DNA of 64,000 nucleotides from assembly GCA_025757985.1 (NCBI GenBank), contig CP107210.1, positions 1,798,001-1,862,000 of the forward strand, given 5' to 3'. The position numbers and the translations under genes were made by a program. The notes under the pieces are model-generated. The model was not told the origin of the DNA. It made no database searches and saw only the letters and a program-made list of their open reading frames with translations. Positions within the stretch are counted from its first letter, which is position 1. Every line of letters starts with the position of its first letter. Source of the DNA: Oscillospiraceae bacterium (lineage in GTDB: Bacteria > Bacillota > Clostridia > Oscillospirales > Ruminococcaceae). Shown one piece after another: positions 25,582 through 32,395 of the stretch.

Positions 25582-26865
25582 TCAAACTTTTATGTTTATG
25601 TTTACAACAGAGTAATTTGGATTGCCATTCCAATAGTCATCTTTATCTATAAATGCGTAATGAGCCAGCGGTCCTTGCTGAATTGATGTTGTGCCGTCAT
25701 TCATTAAAATGTGATATGTTGTGTCTACAATTTTATAACGCACCAGATACTTATCCTCGGTAATCGCAGCAATTTCTGCGGCGGTTTCTTCGCCCATATT
25801 GTCCGCAGTTGGCAATAGATGCGATATTTCACCGGTAGTTAAATCCACAACATTATACTCATGAATCATATACGGACTATTCCCATTTGCCCTATGTATT
25901 GTGAACACAAAATGATTGTCAACAAGTGCATTCAGATAAATGGGAGTGTTTCCATCCATCGGAATGTTTTCTTGGAGAATTTTAAGTTCACCGCTTTTAT
26001 AGAAGTATTCTTTTACAGATTTGTCTCGATAATCTATATAAACGTATCTATCGTGAGTCGAAGCGCCATATTCATAACTTGAATCGCCACTTCTTAAAGT
26101 GCGTTCTTCTTGAGTATCAACAGTATATTGCGTAATAAGTGTTTGCCCATCAACAGTATCGTGCCGCAAGAACAGCGCTCTTCCGTATGTGGCGCATAAC
26201 GTAGTTGCATCTTCGAATCGTGCGAGTAGAGAGATTTCTTTCGAAGATAGGTTGATTACATACAATTCCGAGTATGATACAGTTCCGTTGGATTGTGATT
26301 GAATCCAGAACAAGTTATCTCCGTCTGTCGCTATGTCTCCAACAAGCTGTGTCCCGGCTGCCCGGGTTCCGATTTTTTCCTTTTGGTTTCCATCGGGATT
26401 CATTTGATAAATCTCGCCATTGTTAGCAAAGTAATATAAAACGCTTTCATCGGCTATTAAGGCTCCACCCTCTAGGCCATTTCCAATCCAACTTGGACAG
26501 GAGGAATCACTGTGAGTACACGACGGTTGATTGCACAAATAAATGAGCTGCTCGTTTTTGAAATCAATGTACACAATATTGGAGGAGCCTTCACTAAGCG
26601 TTATTAGCCGATAAAATCCTTCACTGTTATATGTTCCGAGATTATTGTTACTTGATTGGAGAAATCTCAAGTCTTCTTTTCTTCCGTCAATAGTCTTCGG
26701 ACGAGAGTCGTTCGTAGATTCACTTTTTTGCGATAAATCACTTGATACATTACTTTCGTCTACAGAAATATCAGACATTGCCTTATTGCAGCCTACCATG
26801 AAAAGCGTAAATATAGAAATTATAAGTACACATAAGTACATAAAATGATGTTGATTCTTTTTCAC
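25582..26865 (-). CDS. Lipoprotein, beta-propeller-like (copy 1)
   Basis: The protein has 427 residues from GTG 26865, chosen because AAAGGAGG lies 9 bp upstream and a lipoprotein signal follows (MYLCVLIISIFTLFMVGC). The mature part is Ser/Asp-rich, then beta repeats such as SSNIVYIDFKNEQLIYLCNQPSCTH and DNLFWIQSQSNG, typical of extracellular propeller lipoproteins (DUF5050-like). It ends with the same D-Y-W-N-x-N-P-N-Y motif as the lipoprotein at 22698-24071. A strong hairpin (26888-26930) lies just before its ribosome site. Confidence 0.8.
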   Translation of the reverse strand: MKKNQHHFMYLCVLIISIFTLFMVGCNKAMSDISVDESNVSSDLSQKSESTNDSRPKTIDGRKEDLRFLQSSNNNLGTYNSEGFYRLITLSEGSSNIVYIDFKNEQLIYLCNQPSCTHSDSSCPSWIGNGLEGGALIADESVLYYFANNGEIYQMNPDGNQKEKIGTRAAGTQLVGDIATDGDNLFWIQSQSNGTVSYSELYVINLSSKEISLLARFEDATTLCATYGRALFLRHDTVDGQTLITQYTVDTQEERTLRSGDSSYEYGASTHDRYVYIDYRDKSVKEYFYKSGELKILQENIPMDGNTPIYLNALVDNHFVFTIHRANGNSPYMIHEYNVVDLTTGEISHLLPTADNMGEETAAEIAAITEDKYLVRYKIVDTTYHILMNDGTTSIQQGPLAHYAFIDKDDYWNGNPNYSVVNINIKV

Positions 26866-26887
26866 AAAATTGTTCCTCCTTTTATAA

Positions 26888-26930
26888 ATAGCCAACTGCT
26901 TGAATGTTACGAAAACAAGCAGTTGGCTAT
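26888..26930 (-). terminator. Strong hairpin between secreted protein and lipoprotein genes
   Basis: A perfect 15-bp stem (ATAGCCAACTGCTTG/CAAGCAGTTGGCTAT) with a 13-base loop lies between the secreted protein gene and the GTG of the lipoprotein gene. The T-tract on the - strand is weak (TTTATAAAAGG). It may be a leaky terminator or an mRNA-stabilising stem that sets the ratio of the two products. Confidence 0.6.
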
Positions 26931-27118
26931 TAGGAATAATGTAAATACACATTTTTATGGTGGAAACCATATCAGAGAGTGTATATACATATCATATGCT
27001 TGGGTATTTTGGGGGAAGAATGAATAACGATTCGAAATGAAATCAAAAAAGACGCAATCAGAAAAGAATTGCACAACCCTTGTGCGCGGACTATAGTGTT
27101 TCTAATTTGAACTCAAAT

Positions 27119-27688
27119 TCAGTTTGGAGTTGTGTAATACCATTTCTGACTATTAGCACCAGAACTGGACGTCCAAGTGGCAATATAGCCAGAACCCCTA
27201 GAGAATTTTTGGGGAGCCGAAGTATTCGAAGCGGTCAATGCATAGTTGTTACGATAAGTCAAACGAAACTGACAAAGGTTGTTACCATAACTAGGCGAAT
27301 TTAAGATATAATCTTCGTAACTATTGTCGCTAATGCTATAAACTGTGCATGGCCAGTTCCCAGAGCGGTACACATTTAGGCTTAAACTTTGATTGCTCGC
27401 GGGTTTGACAATCAAGCCCTTGGCGTTGTTTTGGACGATCCACATTTGGCTTACAACTGTAGATTGGTTCCCATCGGTCATCTCGGACCACGCATATACA
27501 GGGTCATTGTTTCCTGCGTTTCCATAGGTCGCAACGGTCAGAACGCCATGGTTATTTGCGGACGGAAAAAGAGTTAAAGTGTTCGACGGGACAGCTCTAG
27601 CAGTGGCAGCAAAAGCGGGTACCGCCATAGCCACCATCATTGCGAGAGCGAGCAGGAACATGGGGATGCGTTTCTTCATGGTTGTCAT
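27119..27688 (-). CDS. Secreted lectin-like protein (copy 1)
   Basis: About 189 residues from ATG 27688, which has GGAGG 8 bp upstream; the longer frame reads through the conserved leader and is not coding. A Sec signal (MKKRIPMFLLALAMMVAMAVPAFA) is followed by a Thr/Ser/Asn-rich, Trp-containing beta domain with VSQMW and SLNVYRSG. The same features occur in the paralogue at 24238-24795, and the fold may be a ricin-like beta-trefoil. It is the first gene on the - strand after the agr-linked Xre regulator. Confidence 0.8.
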   Translation of the reverse strand: MTTMKKRIPMFLLALAMMVAMAVPAFAATARAVPSNTLTLFPSANNHGVLTVATYGNAGNNDPVYAWSEMTDGNQSTVVSQMWIVQNNAKGLIVKPASNQSLSLNVYRSGNWPCTVYSISDNSYEDYILNSPSYGNNLCQFRLTYRNNYALTASNTSAPQKFSRGSGYIATWTSSSGANSQKWYYTTPN

Positions 27689-27698
27689 TTTGTAATCC

Positions 27699-27988
27699 TC
27701 CAATCTAATGGATTTTGTAGGGTTGATATTCGGACAACTACAAGCGCCTGTGCACCGACGCTTAATTATACATAGAAACTCTAATCTGAGAAAAGATGTG
27801 CTTTGATTTGCCATAACCATACCATTGGGAATGAAAAAAATCAACGAAAGTGTCATACAAGACGGATTTTTTGCTATGAAAACGGCAAAAGGGTTACAAA
27901 CCGCCAAAACGATTTGCAACCCTTTTCATATTATTATGTGCTATTTTCACGGGGAAATTGTCCGCCAGAAGTCATTTGCCTCGCTGCC
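27699..27988 (-). repeat. Duplicated leader region, copy 1
   Basis: This is the sister of 24803-25090. Read on the - strand it has an upstream hairpin (AAAGGGTTGCAAATCG... CGGTTTGTAACCCTTTT, around 27885-27925) that probably ends the Xre regulator transcript. The conserved block CAATGGTATGGTTATGG, a TATAAT -10 box (TATGTATAATTAAG) with no good -35, and the GTGCAC-centred 18-bp dyad follow. A -10 without a -35 suggests an activator is needed; AgrA is the local candidate. Confidence 0.75.
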
Positions 27989-27996
27989 TTGTATCA

Positions 27997-28359
27997 CTAA
28001 CCTCTGCCAAAATCCTCAAGAATATCGTGAAGAATGTTCATTTTGGATTTGCTGAGATTACTTCCCTTGCTTGTGGGAGAACGGAATTCCTGAATCAGTG
28101 CCTCAACAATTTTTATCTGCGAAGCTGACAGTCCCTGCGTGGAGACGCCCGTTGGTCTTTCGAGACCAAGTAAAGCGTCTAACGAAATACCAAATAGCTC
28201 AGCCATACTAATCAGTACATCGGTGGGAACGGGGTGGGCATCGCTTTCATAGCCACTGACAGTCGATACAGATTTGTTAAGCCGTTCAGCCAGATATGCC
28301 TGCGTCCAATTACGACTTTGACGCAATTCCTTGATTTTGGCTCCAAGATAGCGCTCCAT
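27997..28359 (-). CDS. Xre-family transcriptional regulator
   Basis: About 120 residues from ATG 28359, with AGGGGGAA 6-7 bp before it. The N-terminal helix-turn-helix is clear (LGAKIKELRQSRNWTQAYLAERLNKSVSTVSGYESDAHPVPTDVLISMAELF). The C-terminal 50 residues are helical and may dimerise. It is divergent from agrA. An inverted repeat in the shared intergenic region (TCGTA at 28410-28414, TACGA at 28432-28436) is a plausible operator for it. Confidence 0.85.
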   Translation of the reverse strand: MERYLGAKIKELRQSRNWTQAYLAERLNKSVSTVSGYESDAHPVPTDVLISMAELFGISLDALLGLERPTGVSTQGLSASQIKIVEALIQEFRSPTSKGSNLSKSKMNILHDILEDFGRG

Positions 28360-28409
28360 AGAATATTCCCCCTTACATATATAGTCTACCGTTTGCAATT
28401 TCTATATTG

Positions 28410-28436
28410 TCGTAGTATTATTTTGTTAAAATACGA
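28410..28436. promoter_or_regulatory. Inverted repeat between xre-type gene and agrA
   Basis: TCGTA and TACGA arms flank an AT-rich 17-bp centre, with inner bases TATT/AATA extending the symmetry in part. It lies in the divergent promoter region of the regulator gene and agrA. This is a candidate operator seen by eye only. Confidence 0.35.
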
Positions 28437-28527
28437 TATTACAGGAATTACATTGACTATCTCAGGGGGATACGCTATGTTGGAAGAAACGAACAAGCTA
28501 TGGAAATTAGCCGACAGGAGAACAGGT

Positions 28528-29253
28528 ATGAACATTTTAATTTGTGATGATGAACGATTCGCCGCAGAAAAAATCGCCGAACTGGTAAGCCGTTCCGCTG
28601 TACAGCACCATCTGGCAGTGTCTGTTGTAAAATATACCGACGTTGAAAAGTGTCTGGCAAGTCCGTTAAATCAGTGCGATATAGCCTTTTTTGATATTGA
28701 TATGAAGCCCTATAACGGTATAGATCTGGCCAGAAAATTACATAACGAAAATCCGAATGCAATCATCATCTTTGTCACAAATTATATTGAGTATGCACCG
28801 GCAGGGTATGAGGTAAACGCGTTCCGGTATCTGCTAAAGCCGGAGATGGATAAGAATTTCGAACGAATTTTTGAGGATGCACTGGAAGCATACAAAAAAA
28901 ATCACCAGATTGTATCGTTTTCTATTGATGCCGAGCATATTGAAGTGCCGGTACATAACATTTTATATTTTGAGTCCGAACAACGTATTATGCAGATGCA
29001 TTTGCTCCAAAGTGACCGAGCTTGTCACAGATTCTATGCGAGTATGACGCAAATGGCTGCGGAACTGGAGCCTATGGGATTCTTGCGGATTCAAAAAAGC
29101 TATCTTGTCAACATGGAGTATATAGAATCGCTTAAATACGGCGAGACAAGACTAAAGGGTGGCATTGTGCTGAAGTCGAGCGAAAAGAACCATTCCGAAA
29201 TCAAGCAGCGGTATTCTTTGTGGAGGGCCAAAAACAGATGGAATATTGTTTGA
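28528..29253 (+). CDS. agrA: AgrA-like LytTR response regulator
   Basis: The protein has 241 residues. The receiver domain has acidic pair Asp7-Asp8, phospho-acceptor Asp56 (IAFFD) and Lys104 (YLLKP). The C-terminal 110 residues are a LytTR DNA-binding domain (IEVPVHNILYFESEQRIMQMHL... FLRIQKSYLVNMEYIESL). LytTR regulators bind paired repeats upstream of target promoters. ATG 28528 follows CAGGAG; an in-frame ATG at 28477 with AGGGGGA would add 17 residues. It overlaps the sensor gene by 16 bp and forms a locus in the order A-C-B-D, an unusual order compared with staphylococcal BDCA. Confidence 0.92.
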   Translation: MNILICDDERFAAEKIAELVSRSAVQHHLAVSVVKYTDVEKCLASPLNQCDIAFFDIDMKPYNGIDLARKLHNENPNAIIIFVTNYIEYAPAGYEVNAFRYLLKPEMDKNFERIFEDALEAYKKNHQIVSFSIDAEHIEVPVHNILYFESEQRIMQMHLLQSDRACHRFYASMTQMAAELEPMGFLRIQKSYLVNMEYIESLKYGETRLKGGIVLKSSEKNHSEIKQRYSLWRAKNRWNIV

Positions 29254-30536
29254 GCTTACTTTATGTGGCAATGGACGAATTAGGATTGATCTGGTGCATG
29301 GATGCATTTATGGCGCGCCGGTATAAGGATTGGAAGTTTTGGGGCGTTTTTGCGGTTAACTTGGGCGTTTCCTTCTACTTGTTTAATTTTGTTGTCAGTG
29401 GTATTACGGTTTTACATACTTTAACCGCTTATGCTGTATTTTTTATTTGGGCTTTCCTGCTTTTTAAGGCAACAAACATTACACTTCTGGCATTATTGGT
29501 GCTGATATATTGTGTGGTTTATTATTTCATCTCTTTTTCAGTGACAGGTGCCTCAGCTTACCTACTTGGAATCAGCGTTCAAAACTTACGGCAGACATAT
29601 TTTCCATTTATTGCAAGTAGTATCATAAACTACTTGCTGTTATTGTTAATCTGCTCTATTGTCAAAAAGATTCATCCATTAAAACGGGCAAGTTCGATAC
29701 GATGGCCAATTCTATTTCTTACATTTTTGTTCCCACTGGCCAGTTTCGTTGTTCTTCTTACATTGATTTTTACGAGCCTGAATTTTCCTAATAACAGTAG
29801 TGCTTTTCTTCTTTGCGGCACTTTTCTTGTAGTTGCAAATATCGCTGTATTCTTACTGCTTGATTGGGTAGATAGCAGCGATGAGGCAATTAAGCAGAAA
29901 CTCGCTTTGGAGCAGACCGTTCAATTGCAGGCACAGAATATGGAAGCCTTGGGAAAAGCGTATTCTGCACAGCGAAAAATCACACACGATTTTAATTCTC
30001 AGCTTGAAACGATTGGATGCCTATTGAAAAACGGCGACAACAAAGATGCCATAGAATTTGTTACTGCACTTCAAGCAAAGCAAACTACTCGTTCTCTGCT
30101 TGTAAACACGCACCATCCTATCGTGGACGCTTTGCTGAATCAGAAAGCATACATTGCCAAAGACAAAAATATTCAAATCCATTTTGAGGTAAATGATTTA
30201 TCCAATCTGCAACTGGATTCGGTTGATATTACTACGATATTGGGAAATCTTCTTGACAATGCGATTGAGGCCTGCGTAATTTATGGAGAAAACAGTCAGA
30301 TTCAGGTAAAAGTACTACTTGGAAATACATTGTTCTTTGCGATACGTAATACTTGCAAGCCGGTCAAGATTATCGGAGAGTATATCCCGACAACAAAGCC
30401 AAACGCACAATTACATGGATTTGGTTTGGAAAATGTAAAAACTCTTTTACGCAAGTATAACGGAGAATATGCAATGGAATATGATGAGGGGTGGTTTACT
30501 TTTACGGGAGAAATTGATAATTACCCGATTTTATGA
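29238..30536 (+). CDS. agrC: AgrC-like peptide-sensing histidine kinase (GHKL)
   Basis: About 432 residues from ATG 29238 (GGAGGG upstream). Six or seven membrane helices occupy the first 215 residues, the layout of AgrC sensors for cyclic peptides. A coiled linker follows, then the phosphoacceptor His in ITHDFNSQLETI. The GHKL ATPase has N-box LLGNLLDNAIEAC and G-box GFGLENVKTLL. It would sense the AgrD-derived peptide and phosphorylate the AgrA-like regulator encoded upstream. Confidence 0.92.
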   Translation: MEYCLSLLYVAMDELGLIWCMDAFMARRYKDWKFWGVFAVNLGVSFYLFNFVVSGITVLHTLTAYAVFFIWAFLLFKATNITLLALLVLIYCVVYYFISFSVTGASAYLLGISVQNLRQTYFPFIASSIINYLLLLLICSIVKKIHPLKRASSIRWPILFLTFLFPLASFVVLLTLIFTSLNFPNNSSAFLLCGTFLVVANIAVFLLLDWVDSSDEAIKQKLALEQTVQLQAQNMEALGKAYSAQRKITHDFNSQLETIGCLLKNGDNKDAIEFVTALQAKQTTRSLLVNTHHPIVDALLNQKAYIAKDKNIQIHFEVNDLSNLQLDSVDITTILGNLLDNAIEACVIYGENSQIQVKVLLGNTLFFAIRNTCKPVKIIGEYIPTTKPNAQLHGFGLENVKTLLRKYNGEYAMEYDEGWFTFTGEIDNYPIL

Positions 30537-30620
30537 CATAAAAACGCTTTTTCATTACAAATCCCGTGCAGTTTTTCCGTTTGTAAACTATAATCAACTC
30601 AAACAAGCAGGAGTCATCAA

Positions 30621-31175
30621 ATGCAAACAATTGCGAAGAAAGTTGTCCAAAATTGGGCAGCAAAGGGATATATTTCTGATGACGAAGTAGAAATGTGCCT
30701 CTACAACCTTATCCGTCATACATTCACCGTTGCGGTTCTTTGCGTTCTCACTGTTGTAGGCGCTCTTTTGGGCGAATGGAGTAACACAATCGTTTTGATA
30801 GTAAGTATTCTGTTTCTCCGTACATACACAAATGGCTATCATTGTAAAAGCTGCGTTGCCTGCATTTTCCTTAGTTTGGCAGTAACACTATTATCTTTGC
30901 ATATTGTTCCTCTTTTGAATTTTATCACCGCTTTGATTCTGATGTTCGTTGGCTCCAGTATAATTCTTGCGATTGCCCCTACAAATAGTCTACAGATGCA
31001 TCTTACAGAAGCCGAAATGACTGCTATGCGTAAACACGTTCGCATACGTTTATTGATTTTAACGGTTTTATTTTTACTGTTTGTGTTTGCCAATATGGAA
31101 AAGGCGTACTGTATAGCTGTGGCAGTGGCTGTTGTGGCTATTTCATTGCTCACAGTACGGCGTAAATCACAATAA
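30621..31175 (+). CDS. agrB: AgrB-like autoinducer processing protease
   Basis: A 184-residue membrane peptidase that cleaves the AgrD C-terminal tail and forms the thiolactone ring. Catalytic His74 and Cys81 sit seven residues apart in NGYHCKSCVAC, as in staphylococcal AgrB (His77/Cys84). Several membrane helices follow. It lies 84 bp after agrC and 16 bp before agrD, so the pair is co-expressed. Length and motif match the family. Confidence 0.93.
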   Translation: MQTIAKKVVQNWAAKGYISDDEVEMCLYNLIRHTFTVAVLCVLTVVGALLGEWSNTIVLIVSILFLRTYTNGYHCKSCVACIFLSLAVTLLSLHIVPLLNFITALILMFVGSSIILAIAPTNSLQMHLTEAEMTAMRKHVRIRLLILTVLFLLFVFANMEKAYCIAVAVAVVAISLLTVRRKSQ

Positions 31176-31191
31176 ATTTAGGAGGCCGCAT

Positions 31192-31359
31192 ATGGGAAAA
31201 CGTAAAGAAACCACACAGAGAATGGAAGTTGTTGCAAAAAAACTGATTCGACATTCTTTCTTGGAGGGCGTTGAAAAATGGCCGCCGGAATGTTTAGGCT
31301 TCTTCTATCAGCCGCACCGCCCGGAGAAAGCCTTGTCCAAAACGCAGGAGCATAAATAG
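31192..31359 (+). CDS. agrD: AgrD-like cyclic peptide autoinducer precursor
   Basis: A 55-residue precursor with AGGAGG 6-7 bp before its ATG. An amphipathic leader (MEVVAKKLIRHSFLEGVEKW) precedes the peptide core, with Cys34 in PPECLGFF. The acidic, Pro-rich tail YQPHRPEK follows, as in clostridial AgrD proteins where the Cys and four residues form the ring. The predicted signal is a thiolactone of C-L-G-F-F with a short N-terminal tail of unknown length. It directly follows agrB and ends in a terminator. Confidence 0.9.
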   Translation: MGKRKETTQRMEVVAKKLIRHSFLEGVEKWPPECLGFFYQPHRPEKALSKTQEHK

Positions 31360-31390
31360 TAGAAAGACTCCTGAGTGAGATAAAATTGCA

Positions 31391-31420
31391 AGCCCGTCGC
31401 ATCTCAAAATGCGGCGGGCT
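31391..31420 (+). terminator. Intrinsic terminator of the agr operon
   Basis: A 12-bp stem with one mismatch (AGCCCGTCGCAT/ATGCGGCGGGCT) and a six-base loop, followed by TTTTTTG. It is 31 bp after the agrD stop. Confidence 0.9.
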
Positions 31421-31429
31421 TTTTTGTGT

Positions 31430-31560
31430 GCTCGGTTGGGCAACAACTGGCGAAAGGATGCTACGCGCTTAGCAGTAGGAAGCGCTAGCCGAAGGCAAGG
31501 GCATCCATCGTGAGGTGGCATCAGAATGCCGGCAGAAAATGCTGACGGGCAAACACATGA
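31430..31560 (+). ncRNA. Structured RNA-like remnant (possible IS605/TnpB 3' end or HEARO-like)
   Basis: A dense set of helices can be drawn: GGATGC (31458-31463) pairs with GCATCC and encloses hairpins GCGCTT/AAGCGC and GCC-GAA-GGC. A further GGCAT-CAGA-ATGCC hairpin and GGCAG... stems follow. This style and the GGAAGCGCTAGCCGAAGGC wording recall 3' ends of IS200/IS605 tnpB genes or guide-RNA scaffolds. No tnpB or iscB frame is present. I cannot confirm the family; treat it as a candidate relic. Confidence 0.35.
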
Positions 31561-31700
31561 ACCAACAAGCAGAAATTCATATATTTATAAATTATAGTGA
31601 TCTAGATAAAATTCGAACGGATTTAAAGTTTAACTCCGCAAAAGTTGCGGGGTATTTGCGATATTATAAGTGCAAAGCAAATTCGGAAGGAATTTCAAAG

Positions 31701-32018
31701 ATGACATCTAACGAGCGACAAAAGAAAATAATTCGCTTGTTAGATAAGCGCCGGAAAGATACGATGGAGCATCTTTCAATAGAATTCCATGTTTCAACAG
31801 ATACTATCAGCAGGGACATAGCAACATTAAACGAGGACTATCCAATAAAAATAGTCCGGGGCCGAAATGGAGGCCTTTCCCTACCAGACGGATACCACTT
31901 GTTCAAGAAAATGTACATGACTCCTGTTCAGGCACTCGCATTACATAGAGCGTTGCTGTATGTCCCTGATGAAATCAAGAAAATCCTTGAGACAATTTTG
32001 ACCGATTTTGCTTGGTAG
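31701..32018 (+). CDS. HTH-type transcriptional regulator (DeoR/YafY-like N-terminal domain)
   Basis: About 105 residues from ATG 31701, chosen for the GGAAGGA site 11 bp upstream; the longer frame to 31515 runs through the structured remnant. The N-terminal winged helix is clear (ERQKKIIRLLDKRRKDTMEHLSIEFHVSTDTISRDIATLNEDYPIKIVRGRNGGLSLPDG). The protein ends soon after, where full-length YafY-type regulators carry a WYL domain, so it is either a short form or a truncated gene. Its target is unknown. Confidence 0.7.
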   Translation: MTSNERQKKIIRLLDKRRKDTMEHLSIEFHVSTDTISRDIATLNEDYPIKIVRGRNGGLSLPDGYHLFKKMYMTPVQALALHRALLYVPDEIKKILETILTDFAW

Positions 32019-32395
32019 TCAATTATGATTACCCAGCACCTTGACAACTGAATACCCAGCATAACAGGTACGTTCCTTTTCCGGCAGACCCGATGGGCGG
32101 TTTGGCAAACCATAAGATGCCAAGGGAAAGGCCATAATGATACACCTGCTGCCTCCAGCGTCAGAGGGGGTGACCGAGCCGGAATTGTAAGCAGTAAGAT
32201 TCCGGCAGAGTCAGCGAACGGCCGCCGCCAGCGGCCTGCCTGTTGTGTTCCCGGTGTCAGGGGTGCGGGCGGCAAATATGGCACACTTACTTAACTATCT
32301 ACTTTTGCCGTTTAGGGCAAATCGTGGGCAGCAGGACCCCAAGCGCCTGCTGCCCATCATTTTGCTTTAAACGGGATGGAAAACAGGGGTGTAAA
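32019..32395 (+). other. Structured intergenic region before the DinG-type helicase gene
   Basis: No gene is seen. It contains TTGACAACTGAATA (near 32042), an 8-bp perfect inverted repeat (GCCGGAAT at 32178-32185, ATTCCGGC at 32199-32206), a GCCGCC/GGCGGC-rich stretch and a short hairpin TTGCCG-TTTA-GGGCAA. A strong 11-bp stem TGGGCAGCAGG/CCTGCTGCCCA (32325-32356) is followed by TCATTTTGCTTT and looks like a terminator or attenuator just before the helicase gene. It may be a leader RNA of the ICE right-end operon. Confidence 0.5.

Noticed and set aside
27689..27919. 77-residue N-terminal extension of the secreted protein
   Set aside because: It would bury the signal peptide and lies in the leader repeat, whose sister copy is not open in the same way.
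31515..31700. N-terminal extension of the DeoR-like regulator
   Set aside because: It runs through the structured RNA-like relic and lacks a start with a ribosome site; ATG 31701 has one.
32243..32395. N-terminal extension of the DinG-type helicase
   Set aside because: Cys-rich, not helicase-like, and crosses strong hairpins; ATG 32396 gives the normal family start.
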